NCBI RefSeq assembly: GCF_016863635.1
Contig: NZ_BOPG01000012.1
Span: 124,001-188,000, forward strand
Origin: Virgisporangium aurantiacum
GTDB lineage: Bacteria > Actinomycetota > Actinomycetes > Mycobacteriales > Micromonosporaceae
Direction of reading: 5' to 3'
DNA: 64,000 nt
Part shown: one piece after another, positions 7,936 through 17,238 of the stretch
Layout of the letters: each line of letters starts with the position of its first letter
Position numbering within the stretch: position 1 is the stretch's first letter
Program-made: the position numbers and the translations under genes
Notes under the pieces: model-generated
What the model saw: the letters and a program-made list of their open reading frames with translations, nothing else
Database searches by the model: none
Told to the model about the DNA's origin: nothing

Positions 7936-10713
7936 GTGACCGGCTTCGCGCGGCCACCGGCACTGCTGGGCAGACAGCGTGAATGTGCGGCGCTCGACGG
8001 GCTGATGGACACCGTCCGGGGTGGGCGCGGCGGCGTCCTCGTGATGCACGGCGAGGCCGGGATCGGCAAGACGGCGCTGCTGGACCACGTCGCCGGGACC
8101 GCGTCCGACGTGCGGATGGTGCGTGTCGCGGGCGTGGAGTCGGAGATGGAACTCGCGTTCGCCGCCCTGCACCAGCTGTGCGCTCCGCTGCTCGACCACC
8201 TCCCAGCCCTGCCCGGCCCGCAACACGACGCGCTCGCGACGGCGTTCGGGCGGCATGCCGGCCCGACACCGGATCACTTCCTGGTCGGCCTGGCGGTGCT
8301 CAGCCTGCTCTCCGAGGCGGCCGGGGAGCGTCCGCTCGTCTGCCTCGTCGATGACGGGCAATGGCTCGACCACGCGTCGGGACGCGCGCTGGCCTTCGCC
8401 GCCCGCCGGCTGCTCGCCGAGCCCGTCCTCCTCGTCATCGCCACCCGCGAGCCGGGCGCCGACCTGGCCGGACTGCCCGACCTGCCGGTACACGGCGTGC
8501 CCGACGCCCAGGCGCGCGACCTGCTCGCGTCGGTGCTGCGGTGGCCGCTGGACGAACGGATCCGCGAGCGGATCCTCGCCGAGGCGCGGGGCAACCCGTT
8601 GGCGCTGCTCGAACTGCCGCGCGGCCGGTCCCAGGTGGATCTGGCCGGCGGCTTCGCGGTACCCGATCCGCAGCCGCTGTCGAGGCGGATCGAGGAGAGC
8701 TTCGGGCGGCAGATCGCCTGTCTGCCGGCCGACACCCGCCGGTTGCTGCTCCTCGCGGCAGCCGACCCGGTCGGCGACCCGGCGCTGGTCTGGGCCGCGG
8801 CCCGACGGCTCGGCCTGCCGGCGGAGGCCGCCGTCGCGGCCGAGGAGGCCGGCCTGATCGAGTTCACCACCCGGGTGCGGTTCCGCCATCCGCTGGTCCG
8901 CTCGGCGGCCTACCGATCGGGGTCACTCCACCAGCGGCTGGGGGCGCATCAGGCGCTCGCGGAGAGCACGGATCCCGCGGTCGATCCGGACCGGCACGCC
9001 TGGCACCGGGCGCAGGCGACCCCGGGCCCGGACGACGACGTTGCCGTGGAGCTCGCCCACGCGGCCGGCCGGGTTCAGGCACGCGGCGGCCTGGCCGCGG
9101 CGGCCGCGTTCCTCGACCGGGCGGCGCTGCTCACGCCCGACCCCGCCCAACGTGCCTGGCGACTGCTCGACGCCGCCCGGGCCAGGCGCGACGCCGGCGA
9201 CCTCGACGCGGCGCTGGAGATGGTGACCGCCGCCGAGGCCGGCCCACCCGACGAGGCGCGCTCGGCGCAGGCCCAGCACCTACGCGGCCAGATCACGTTC
9301 GAGCAGCGGCGCGCCGGCGAAGCCGTCGGGCTGCTGTTCGACGCGGCCCGCAGCCTCGAACCGGTCGATGCCAAGCTGGCCCGGCAGACCTACCTGGAGG
9401 CGCTCGGCGCGGCCATCTGGACCGCCGACCTGGACCGGCCCGGAACCGTACGCGAAATCGCGGCCGCGGCCCGTGCCGCCGCGCCCGGCCCGACGCCGCC
9501 GCGCGCGGTGGACGTACTGCTCGACGCGCTCGCGACCCGGTTGACCGACGGCTACACCGCGGCGGCCCCGATGCTCGACGCCGCCCTGCGATCGGTCCTC
9601 GCCCTGGAGCCGGGAACCGACGTCGGCGAATGGCTGTGGCTGGCCGGCTTCCGGGCGGCCGGCATCGTCGCGGGCGAGCTGTGGGACTACGACACGTGGC
9701 ACACCCTGGCGGCCCGGCAGGCGAACGTCGCCCGGGACGCCGGTGCCCTCGTGCATCTCCAGTTCGCCGTCAACTTCCTGGCCAGAACCCACCTGGACGC
9801 CGGAGAACTGGTCGCGGCGGCGCAGCTTCTGGACGAGGACCGCCTGATCGCGGAGACCATCGGCACCGCGCCGGTCGGATACACCGACATGGCCCTCGCG
9901 GCGTGGCGGGGCCGCGAAGCGGAGGCCACCGAGCTCATCCAGTCCACCGTCCGCGACGCCACCGCCCACGGTCAGGGCCGGCTGATCACCTTCGCCGACC
10001 ACGCCGCCGCCGTGCTCAACAACGGGCTCGGCCGGCACGACGAGGCCCGCGTCACGGCTCAGCGGGCCTTCGACGACGACCTTCCCGGCTACGGGCCCTT
10101 CATCGTCCCGGAACTGGCCGAGGCGCACGCCCGGGCCGGCGACCGGGACGCCCTGGCGGTCGTGCTGCGGTGGCTGTCGGAACGCACCCGAGCCACGCCC
10201 GGCGACTGGGTGCTGGGAACCGAGGCCTGTGTCCGGGCCCTGTCCACCGACGGCACCGCCGCCGACGACCACTACCGCGAAGCCCTGGACCGGCTCGGCC
10301 GCACCCGGCTGCGCGCCCCGCTGGCCCGCACCCACCTGCTGTACGGCGAATGGCTACGCCGCGAGAACCGACGCGTCGACGCCCGGCAGCACCTGCGCCT
10401 GGCCCACGAGATGCTCACCGCCATGGGCATCGAGGCGTTCGCCGAACGCGCGCGCCGCGAACTGCAGGCAACCGGGGAGACCGTGCGCAAGCGCAACGTC
10501 GCGACGGTCACCGAGCTGACCGCCCAGGAGGCGCAGATCGCCCGAATGGTGCGCGCCGGCCTGTCCAACCCGGAGATCAGCACCCAGCTCTACCTCAGCC
10601 CGCGAACCGTCGAATGGCACCTGCACAAGGTCTTCAACAAGCTGGAGATCAGGTCCCGCCGCCAGCTCCGCGGAACACTCCCCTTGGCCGCCCGCCGGGC
10701 CCTGTCCGTGTAG
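7936..10713 (+). CDS. LAL-type LuxR family regulator (copy 1)
   Basis: A 925-residue large ATP-binding LuxR (MalT-like STAND) regulator. An N-terminal AAA module holds Walker A (GEAGIGKT at residue ~39) and Walker B (CLVDD at ~136-140). A long helical, TPR-like middle follows, and a C-terminal LuxR HTH spans residues ~861-915 (LTAQEAQ through LSPRTVEWHLHKVFNKL). GTG 7936 was chosen for the GGAGGT 6 bases upstream. Family members act as ligand- and ATP-dependent activators, often of catabolic or secondary-metabolism genes. It faces the HdeD gene across a palindrome, which makes that gene a candidate target. Two paralogues lie at 21.1-23.9 kb and 29.0-31.8 kb. Confidence 0.93.
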   Translation: MTGFARPPALLGRQRECAALDGLMDTVRGGRGGVLVMHGEAGIGKTALLDHVAGTASDVRMVRVAGVESEMELAFAALHQLCAPLLDHLPALPGPQHDALATAFGRHAGPTPDHFLVGLAVLSLLSEAAGERPLVCLVDDGQWLDHASGRALAFAARRLLAEPVLLVIATREPGADLAGLPDLPVHGVPDAQARDLLASVLRWPLDERIRERILAEARGNPLALLELPRGRSQVDLAGGFAVPDPQPLSRRIEESFGRQIACLPADTRRLLLLAAADPVGDPALVWAAARRLGLPAEAAVAAEEAGLIEFTTRVRFRHPLVRSAAYRSGSLHQRLGAHQALAESTDPAVDPDRHAWHRAQATPGPDDDVAVELAHAAGRVQARGGLAAAAAFLDRAALLTPDPAQRAWRLLDAARARRDAGDLDAALEMVTAAEAGPPDEARSAQAQHLRGQITFEQRRAGEAVGLLFDAARSLEPVDAKLARQTYLEALGAAIWTADLDRPGTVREIAAAARAAAPGPTPPRAVDVLLDALATRLTDGYTAAAPMLDAALRSVLALEPGTDVGEWLWLAGFRAAGIVAGELWDYDTWHTLAARQANVARDAGALVHLQFAVNFLARTHLDAGELVAAAQLLDEDRLIAETIGTAPVGYTDMALAAWRGREAEATELIQSTVRDATAHGQGRLITFADHAAAVLNNGLGRHDEARVTAQRAFDDDLPGYGPFIVPELAEAHARAGDRDALAVVLRWLSERTRATPGDWVLGTEACVRALSTDGTAADDHYREALDRLGRTRLRAPLARTHLLYGEWLRRENRRVDARQHLRLAHEMLTAMGIEAFAERARRELQATGETVRKRNVATVTELTAQEAQIARMVRAGLSNPEISTQLYLSPRTVEWHLHKVFNKLEIRSRRQLRGTLPLAARRALSV

Positions 10714-10720
10714 CACCGGG

Positions 10721-11920
10721 TCACGGCCGGCTGGGCAGGCGCAGGACGCGGCAGGCCTCCAGTGCGAGGTGGAGCGCGGCGACGCCGCCGGGCTGGGTCA
10801 GGCTGCGTCCGGTGAGCTCCTCGATCCGGCGTAGCCGGTAGCGCACGGTGTTGCGGTGCACGTGCAGCGCGGCCGCGGCCGTCGAGGTGGCCCCGTGCTC
10901 GGCGAACCATGTTCGCAGGGTGCTCAGGAGAATGTCGCTTTCACCGGCGGACAGGGCCAGCACCGGTCCCAGGATGGCTTCGGCGACCGCGGCTGCCGCG
11001 TCGGGCGCGCTGGCCAGGAGGACCGCGACGGGGGCCGCGCCGTACCGGACCGGTTCCGGACCGGTCGCCGCGGCGCAGGCCAGGCGCGCCTCCCGCAGGG
11101 CGGTCGGTGTGTGTTCCAGGTTGGGATACGGCTCGCTGAGCCCGATCGGTCCGTTCGAAAGCCGGGCCAGGGTGGCGGAGAGCCGGTCGATGCCGGTGCG
11201 TGGGGTGAGGACGACGACTCCGACGTGCAGGCCGACCTCGACCCGCCACGCCGAGCGGACTCCCTTGACCCGCAACGCGTTCTCGACGTTCGGGATGGAC
11301 TCCACGCCCGGTCGTGGTGCGCCGGCCGCCACGACGACGAACGTGCCCTGCGGCGGCAGGCCGAGGCTGGCGGCGCACTCCCACCGGCGCGACCCGTCGT
11401 CGGGGTCGCCGCGCAGGAGGACGTCGAGCATGGCGCTGCGGGTCTGTTCGTTGCGGCGGACGGCCTCGATGACGGTGTCCCGGTACGAGTCGGTGATCGC
11501 GCCCGAATGCTCGTCGATGATGAGCCAGAGCTGGGATCCCGCGTAGAGCAATGCCTCGGCCGCGTCCGGTGTGCGCGTCGCTTCAGCGACGATCGCGGCC
11601 CAGATGAACCGCCCGGCCACGCGGTAGGAGTGCAGCACGACCGGCAGCGGCACGCCCTGCTCGGCGCGGCGGCGGCCGGTGGCCAGCGAGGGGACCGGCC
11701 CGCGCTGCGGGCGTCCGGCGAGCTGACGCAGGATGTGCACCAGGTTCGCACGGACCGAGGCACGCAGGTCGGCGGCCGGCACGACGCCACCGGCATCGTA
11801 GAACGGCTCGGCGCCGCGAATCACACCGCTCAGGTCGGTGGCGAGGTCGTCGACGCGGTCGAGCAACGCCTCGCTGATGTCGGCGACTGCCTTCCGCGCC
11901 GCTTCCGGCGGGCCTGCCAT
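10721..11920 (-). CDS. PucR/CdaR-type transcriptional regulator
   Basis: A 399-residue regulator. The N-terminal ~150 residues look like the RsbRD-type sensor found in many actinobacterial PucR proteins. The middle holds a GGDEF-like CdaR region, and the C-terminus (LRTWFAEHGATSTAAAALHVHRNTVRYRLRRIEELTG) is the PucR HTH_30 helix-turn-helix. ATG 11920 is the natural start, though its Shine-Dalgarno is weak. It is divergent from the acyl-CoA ligase/PHA operon at 12062 and converges with the first LAL gene 7 bases away. Regulation of the PHA operon in response to an acyl or carbon-source signal is inferred from this arrangement. Confidence 0.88.
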   Translation of the reverse strand: MAGPPEAARKAVADISEALLDRVDDLATDLSGVIRGAEPFYDAGGVVPAADLRASVRANLVHILRQLAGRPQRGPVPSLATGRRRAEQGVPLPVVLHSYRVAGRFIWAAIVAEATRTPDAAEALLYAGSQLWLIIDEHSGAITDSYRDTVIEAVRRNEQTRSAMLDVLLRGDPDDGSRRWECAASLGLPPQGTFVVVAAGAPRPGVESIPNVENALRVKGVRSAWRVEVGLHVGVVVLTPRTGIDRLSATLARLSNGPIGLSEPYPNLEHTPTALREARLACAAATGPEPVRYGAAPVAVLLASAPDAAAAVAEAILGPVLALSAGESDILLSTLRTWFAEHGATSTAAAALHVHRNTVRYRLRRIEELTGRSLTQPGGVAALHLALEACRVLRLPSRP

Positions 11921-11944
11921 GCCCCGCAGGGTACGCCGACCCGT

Positions 11945-11958
11945 TGTGCTCGTGCACA
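11945..11958. promoter_or_regulatory. Inverted repeat in the PucR/PHA-operon divergent promoter
   Basis: TGTGC-TCGT-GCACA has perfect 5-base arms and lies 25 bases upstream of the regulator start, inside the 141-base divergent region. It is a candidate operator for the PucR-type protein. The arms are short, so the call is tentative. Confidence 0.35.
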
Positions 11959-12061
11959 GTCCGCCGGTGCCGGACTTCGTATTCCCGCACATGGCCCCGG
12001 AGGCGGCCGGCTCACCAGAATCGAGGCACCTCACCGCCCGTCTACGAAAGGGGTGCCGTCC

Positions 12062-13555
12062 GTGAATATCGCGACCAACCTGACCGCCACCGCCGCCCGG
12101 TGTCCCGACCGGCCGGCGGTGCGCCTGGACGGGGCCGTTCTGACCTATGCCGACCTGGCCGAACGCAGCGCCCGGGTCGCCGCGTTCCTGCGCGCGCAGG
12201 GCGTGCGGCCGGGTGACCGGGTCGCCGTCATGCTGCCCAACGTTCCGGAGTTCGCGACCGCGTACTTCGGGATTCTGCGGGCCGGCGCTGTGGTCGTCCC
12301 GATGAATCCGTTGTTGAAGGAGCGCGAGGTCGCGTACTACCTCGCCGACTCCGACGCCCGCCTGATCCTCGCCGCGCCCGCCTGTGCCGGCGCGGCGGCG
12401 GCCGGTGCGGCGCGGGCCGGCGCGGCCTGCCACCCGGTCGACGGCGGCTTCGCCGACGCCTCGGCCGGCCACCCACCGGCCGACGATGTCGCCGACCGGG
12501 CCGACGGCGACACCGCCGTCATCCTCTACACGTCCGGCACCACGGGCCGGCCGAAGGGCGCGCAGCTCACCCACGCGAACCTGGCGACCAACGTGCGGAT
12601 CGCCGCGACCGAGCTGTTCCACCTCCGGCCCGACGACGTGGTCTTCGGTGGGTTGCCGCTGTTCCACTCGTTCGGCCAGACCTGCGGACTCAACGCGGCG
12701 GTCAGTGTCGGCGCATGCCTGACCCTCATCGCCCGGTTCACTCCCGAGAAGGCGCTGGAGGTGATCGAACGCGACGCGGTGACGGTGTTCCAGGGCGTTC
12801 CCACGATGTACGTCGCCCTGCTCGGCGCGCCCGGACGGGACCGGTGCGACGCGTCGGCGCTGCGGCTGTGCGTCTCCGGTGGAGCGGCGCTGCCGGTCGA
12901 GGTGCTGCGCGGGTTCGAGCGCGCCTTCGGCTGCGTCGTCCTGGAGGGCTACGGGCTGTCCGAGACGTCACCGATCGCCTCGTTCAACCATCCGGACCGG
13001 CAACGGAAGGCCGGTTCGATCGGTACGCCGATCCGCGGCGTCGACTTCCGCGTGGTCGACGAGGACGGCAAGGACGTCGCGGTGGGCGATGTCGGCGAGA
13101 TCGTTGTTCGCGGGCACAACGTGATGGCCGGGTACTGGCGCCGTCCCGAGGAGACCGCGGCGGTCGTCCGGAACGGCTGGTTCCACACCGGCGACCTGGC
13201 CCGCGTCGATGAGGACGGGTACTTCTTCATCGTCGACCGCAAGAAGGAAATGATCATCCGGGGTGGGTTCAACGTGTACCCGCGCGAGATCGAGGAGGTG
13301 CTTTACGAGCACCCCGCCGTGGCGGAGGTCGCGGTCGTCGGCATCCCCGACGCCACCCTCGGCGAGGAGATCGGCGCCGCGGTCGTCCTGCGGCCCGGAT
13401 CCGAGGTGACCCGGACGGAGCTGGCGGATCACGTCAAGGGCCAACTCGCGCCGTACAAGTACCCGCGGAGGGTCTGGTTCGTGCCGGCGCTGCCGAAGGG
13501 CCCCACCGGCAAGGTGCTCAAGCGGGAGATCCGCCCGCCGGAGGTGGCGCGATGA
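12062..13555 (+). CDS. Acyl-CoA synthetase (fatty acid-CoA ligase)
   Basis: A 497-residue member of the ANL adenylate-forming family, which activates a carboxylic acid to its CoA thioester with ATP. Visible signatures are the P-loop-like YTSGTTGRPKG (residue ~158), the A5 region GYGLSET, the hinge DRKKEMIIRGGFNVYP and the C-terminal catalytic lysine in GPTGKVLK. GTG 12062 is preceded by GAAAGGGG. It is the first gene of an operon with phaC, an acyl-CoA dehydrogenase and phaZ, and its stop overlaps the phaC start (ATGA). It probably supplies acyl-CoA precursors or recycles acids released from the polymer. Chain-length preference is not readable. Confidence 0.9.
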   Translation: MNIATNLTATAARCPDRPAVRLDGAVLTYADLAERSARVAAFLRAQGVRPGDRVAVMLPNVPEFATAYFGILRAGAVVVPMNPLLKEREVAYYLADSDARLILAAPACAGAAAAGAARAGAACHPVDGGFADASAGHPPADDVADRADGDTAVILYTSGTTGRPKGAQLTHANLATNVRIAATELFHLRPDDVVFGGLPLFHSFGQTCGLNAAVSVGACLTLIARFTPEKALEVIERDAVTVFQGVPTMYVALLGAPGRDRCDASALRLCVSGGAALPVEVLRGFERAFGCVVLEGYGLSETSPIASFNHPDRQRKAGSIGTPIRGVDFRVVDEDGKDVAVGDVGEIVVRGHNVMAGYWRRPEETAAVVRNGWFHTGDLARVDEDGYFFIVDRKKEMIIRGGFNVYPREIEEVLYEHPAVAEVAVVGIPDATLGEEIGAAVVLRPGSEVTRTELADHVKGQLAPYKYPRRVWFVPALPKGPTGKVLKREIRPPEVAR

Positions 13556-15243
13556 GCGAGCCTCCGGTGTCCACCGTGGACGACCTGGCCGTGCCGCTGG
13601 ACGTGCTCCTGGTCGACGCCGCTTTCGGACCGCTGCGCATGCTGGCCCCCGACGTGTCGGCGGCCAGGCTGGCCGGCCGGCTCGCCACCCGTCCCCGCCG
13701 TACCGGCCGGCGGCTGCTGGACCTGGCCGCGGAGCTCGGCCGGGTGGGCGCCGGCACGTCCGCGCTCGCACCGGCACCGCGCGACCCGCGCTTCGCCGAT
13801 CCGGCCTGGGCCAGCAGCCCGCTGCTGCGGCGGGTCACCCAGGCCTACCTCGCGTTCGCGTCCACTATGGACCGCCTGATCGCCGACGGGGAACTGAACT
13901 GGCGCGACGAGCGCCGGGTGCGCTTCCTGTCCGAGAACGTGATCGCCGCCCTGGCGCCGAGCAACGTGCCGCTGCTCAACCCGGCCTCGGCGAAGGCGGC
14001 CGTCGACAGCGGCGGCCTGAGCCTGCTGCGCGGCGGACTGAACCTGGTACGCGACCTCGCCCTGCCACCGCGCGTGCCGCGCACGGTTCCGGACGCGGCG
14101 TTCCGGGTCGGCACCGACCTCGCCGCCACGCCCGGAGCCGTCGTGCTGCGCACCGAGGTGTTCGAGCTGATCCAGTACGCCCCGCAGACGACCGAGGTCC
14201 GGACGGTGCCGCTGGTGCTCGTCCCGCCGACCATCAACAAGTACTACGCCATCGACCTCGCACCGGACCGGAGCTGGGTGGAGCACCTGGTGCGCGCGGG
14301 CCAGCAGGTGTTCGTGCTGTCCTGGCGCAACCCCGACGCCCGGCACGCGGAATGGGGCCTGGACCGGTACCTGCACGCCGTGCTGGACGCCCTCGACGCC
14401 GCCGAACGCATCTGTGGCACCGAACGCACCGTGCTCGCCGGCATCTGCTCCGGCGGGACGATCGCCAGCCTGGTCGCCGGCCACCTGGCCGGCAGCGGCG
14501 GGTTGGACCGCCTGGCCGGGTTCGGCCTCGCGGTGACCGTGCTCGACCAGTTCGAGGCGGGCACGCCCGCGGCACTGGCCCACCGGTACCTGACCGCCGC
14601 CGCCACCGCGGTCTCCCGCAGCCGCGGCTATCTCGACGGCAGGACCCTCGCCGAGATCTTCGCCTGGCTCCGCCCCGCCGACCTGGTCTGGCACTACTGG
14701 GTCAACAACTACCTGCTGGGCCGCCCGCCGCCCGCATTCGACGTGCTGTTCTGGAACGCCGACACCACCCGCATGAGCGCCGGCCTGCACGCCGATCTGG
14801 TCGACCTGGCCGTGACCAACCGGCTGGTGGAACCGGGCGGCGTCACCGCGCTGGGTGTGCCGGTCGACCTCGGCGCGATCAGCGTCGACTCGTACGTCGT
14901 CGCCGGAATCGCCGACCACATCACGCCGTGGCAGAGCTGCTACCGCACCGCCAACCTCCTCGGCGGCCGGACCCGGTTCGTGCTGTCGACCAGCGGCCAC
15001 ATCGCCGCGTTGGTCAACCCGCCGGGCAATCCGAAGGCCTCCTACCGGGTGGGCACGGATCCCCCACGCGACGCCACCCGCTGGTTGGAGAGCACCGCCG
15101 CCGAACCGGGAAGCTGGTGGCCCGACTTCGCCGGCTGGCTCGACACCCGCTGCGGCCCGCAACGCCCCGCGCCCACCGGACTCGGCTCGCGGCGGTTCCC
15201 GCCGATCGTCGAGGCCCCCGGCACCTACGTGTTCGACCGCTGA
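13552..15243 (+). CDS. phaC: PhaC-type polyhydroxyalkanoate synthase
   Basis: A 563-residue alpha/beta-hydrolase polymerase that joins 3-hydroxyacyl-CoA units into PHA. The lipase-like box has Cys as nucleophile (GICSGG, C299), with Asp455 (GIADH) and His483 (TSGHIA) completing the triad. The VLVPPTINKYY stretch and the W-rich C-terminal region (GSWWPDFAGWLDTR) are typical of PhaC. The length and absence of phaE or phaR favour a class I/II single-subunit enzyme. ATG 13552 overlaps the ligase stop (ATGA), indicating translational coupling. A phaZ-like depolymerase two genes on strongly supports medium-chain PHA metabolism. Confidence 0.88.
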   Translation: MSEPPVSTVDDLAVPLDVLLVDAAFGPLRMLAPDVSAARLAGRLATRPRRTGRRLLDLAAELGRVGAGTSALAPAPRDPRFADPAWASSPLLRRVTQAYLAFASTMDRLIADGELNWRDERRVRFLSENVIAALAPSNVPLLNPASAKAAVDSGGLSLLRGGLNLVRDLALPPRVPRTVPDAAFRVGTDLAATPGAVVLRTEVFELIQYAPQTTEVRTVPLVLVPPTINKYYAIDLAPDRSWVEHLVRAGQQVFVLSWRNPDARHAEWGLDRYLHAVLDALDAAERICGTERTVLAGICSGGTIASLVAGHLAGSGGLDRLAGFGLAVTVLDQFEAGTPAALAHRYLTAAATAVSRSRGYLDGRTLAEIFAWLRPADLVWHYWVNNYLLGRPPPAFDVLFWNADTTRMSAGLHADLVDLAVTNRLVEPGGVTALGVPVDLGAISVDSYVVAGIADHITPWQSCYRTANLLGGRTRFVLSTSGHIAALVNPPGNPKASYRVGTDPPRDATRWLESTAAEPGSWWPDFAGWLDTRCGPQRPAPTGLGSRRFPPIVEAPGTYVFDR

Positions 15244-15254
15244 AGGAGCCCGTG

Positions 15255-16427
15255 ATGCACCCCGATGTCGGGACCGACTATTTCCACATCACCGACCAAC
15301 TCACCCCGGACGAGCTGGCGTACTGGCGGCGCACCCGCGACTTCGTCGACGCCGACGTGCTGCCCGTCATCAACGGCTACTGGGAACGCGCCGAGTTCCC
15401 GTGGCCGCTGGTTGCCGCGCTCGGCAAGCTCGGCGTCGTCGGTGACGGCATCGACGGCTACGGCTGCCCGCCGATGAGCCCGATCGCGACCGGACTGGTC
15501 CACATGGAACTGAACCGGGGCGACGGCAGCCTCGGCACCTTCCTCGGCGTACAGGCCGGCCTGGCGATGCGGTCGATCGCGATGCTCGGTTCACCCGAAC
15601 AGAAGCAACGATGGCTGCCACCGATGGCGCGGTTGGAGCGCATCGGCGCGTTCGCGCTCACCGAGCCGCTGCACGGGTCGGACGCGGTGGCGCTGGAGAC
15701 CACCGCCCGCCGCGACGGCGACACCTGGATCCTCAACGGCGAAAAACGCTGGATCGGCAACGGCACCATCGCCGACGTGACGGTGCTGTGGGCCCGCGAC
15801 GAGGCCGACGGCCGGGTCAAGGGGTTCCTCGTCGAGAAGGGCGCCACCGGGTACGAGGCACGCCGGATCGACGGCAAGGGGTCGCTGCGGGCGGTGTGGC
15901 AGGCCGACATCACGCTGACCGACGTGTGCGTACCGGAATCCGACCGGCTGCCGGGCGTCCACAGTTTCAAGGACGCCGGCGCGGTACTCGCCGGCACCCG
16001 CGGCACCGTCGCCTGGGCGGCCCTCGGACACGCCACCGCGGCCTACGAGGCCGCCGCCCGGTACTGCCGGCAGCGGCAGCAGTTCGGCAAGCCGCTCGTC
16101 GGCTTCCAGATCGTGCAGCAACGGCTGGTGCGGATGCTCGCCGAACTCTGCGGCATGCAGCTCTACTGCCTGCGCCTGGGCCGGCTCGGCGAGGAGGGCC
16201 GGCTCACCGACACCGTCGCCGCGCTGGCGAAGATGCACAACACCGGCAAGGCGCGGCAGATCATCTCCGACGCCCGGGACCTGCTCGGCGGCAACGGCAT
16301 CCTGCTGGACTTCCACGTGATGCGGCACCTGGTCGACATGGAGGCGATCCACACGTACGAAGGCACGGAGACCATCCAGACCCTCATCGTCGGACGGGAC
16401 ATCACCGGTGTGGGCGCGTTCACCTGA
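15255..16427 (+). CDS. Acyl-CoA dehydrogenase (glutaryl-CoA dehydrogenase-like)
   Basis: A 390-residue FAD flavoenzyme that introduces a 2,3 double bond into an acyl-CoA. It has the FAD-contact motif FALTEPLHGSD, the WILNGEKRWIGNG segment, the RQQFGKPL stretch and the catalytic Glu369 in YEGT near the C-terminus. The closest pattern I recognise is the glutaryl-CoA dehydrogenase branch (MHNTGKARQI, LLGGNGI). ATG 15255 follows AAGGAG, 11 bases after the phaC stop. In this operon it probably feeds beta-oxidation intermediates towards 3-hydroxyacyl-CoA or degrades acids released from the polymer; its substrate is undetermined. Confidence 0.9.
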   Translation: MHPDVGTDYFHITDQLTPDELAYWRRTRDFVDADVLPVINGYWERAEFPWPLVAALGKLGVVGDGIDGYGCPPMSPIATGLVHMELNRGDGSLGTFLGVQAGLAMRSIAMLGSPEQKQRWLPPMARLERIGAFALTEPLHGSDAVALETTARRDGDTWILNGEKRWIGNGTIADVTVLWARDEADGRVKGFLVEKGATGYEARRIDGKGSLRAVWQADITLTDVCVPESDRLPGVHSFKDAGAVLAGTRGTVAWAALGHATAAYEAAARYCRQRQQFGKPLVGFQIVQQRLVRMLAELCGMQLYCLRLGRLGEEGRLTDTVAALAKMHNTGKARQIISDARDLLGGNGILLDFHVMRHLVDMEAIHTYEGTETIQTLIVGRDITGVGAFT

Positions 16428-17235
16428 GCGGGTCGTCCGGTACGTCGACGTCGACGGGCTGACGCTGCGTGTGGGCGTGCGCGGCACCGGCCGCCCGCTG
16501 CTCCTGCTCATGGGCATCGGCGGCAACCTCGAGATGTGGACGCCGTTCGAGGACCGGTTCGACGGCGCGGCCGTACAGACCATCACCGTCGACGCGCCCG
16601 GCACCGGCGGCTCCACCGGGTACCGGTGGCCACGGCGCATGCCCGGCCTGGCCGCCACCATGGCCGGACTGCTGCGGACGCTGGGCCATCGCCGCGTCGA
16701 CGTCCTCGGCGTGTCGTTCGGCGGGGTGCTCGCCCAGCAACTCGCCCGCCAGGAACCCGATCTGGTACGCCGACTGGTCCTCGCCGCGACCGGGCCGGGC
16801 CTCGGCGGCATGCCCGGCTCACCACGGGTGCTGCTCACGTTGGCCACACCCCGCCGGTACCACCAACCCGACCATTTCCGCCGCACCGCCGGCCGCCTCT
16901 ACGGCGGCCGGGCCCGCACCGACGCCGACTCGTCGCTGCACGGCTCGCTGGCCCGCTTCACCCACCCGCCCTCGCCCGGCGGATACCTCGGCCAGCTCTA
17001 CGCCATCGCCGGCTGGACCAGCCTGCCCTGGCTGTGCCGGCTGCGCCAGCCGACGCTCGTCCTCGCCGGCGACGACGACCCCATCGTGCCGCTGGTGAAC
17101 GCGCGGGTGCTCGCCCGCCTGATCCCGAACGCCCGGCTGCACGTCGTCGACCGCGGCGGGCACCTGTTCCTACTCGAACACCCGACGCCGATGGCAGGCC
17201 TGGTCACCTCGTTCCTCACCGAGCCGGACTCCTGA
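16408..17235 (+). CDS. phaZ: PhaZ-type PHA depolymerase (alpha/beta hydrolase)
   Basis: A 275-residue alpha/beta hydrolase. It resembles the intracellular medium-chain PHA depolymerases of pseudomonads over most of its length: GIGGNLEMW near residue 36, the nucleophile Ser103 in GVSFGG, PRRYHQPDH, the segment GWTSLPWL followed by RQPTLVLAGDDDP (Asp222-224), and His252 in RGGHLFL. These enzymes release hydroxy acids from stored granules. GTG 16408 overlaps the upstream dehydrogenase by 20 bases, so it is the last gene of the PHA operon. The identification rests on remembered family sequence; generic esterase activity is the alternative. Confidence 0.82.
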   Translation: MWARSPERVVRYVDVDGLTLRVGVRGTGRPLLLLMGIGGNLEMWTPFEDRFDGAAVQTITVDAPGTGGSTGYRWPRRMPGLAATMAGLLRTLGHRRVDVLGVSFGGVLAQQLARQEPDLVRRLVLAATGPGLGGMPGSPRVLLTLATPRRYHQPDHFRRTAGRLYGGRARTDADSSLHGSLARFTHPPSPGGYLGQLYAIAGWTSLPWLCRLRQPTLVLAGDDDPIVPLVNARVLARLIPNARLHVVDRGGHLFLLEHPTPMAGLVTSFLTEPDS

Positions 17236-17238
17236 CAC

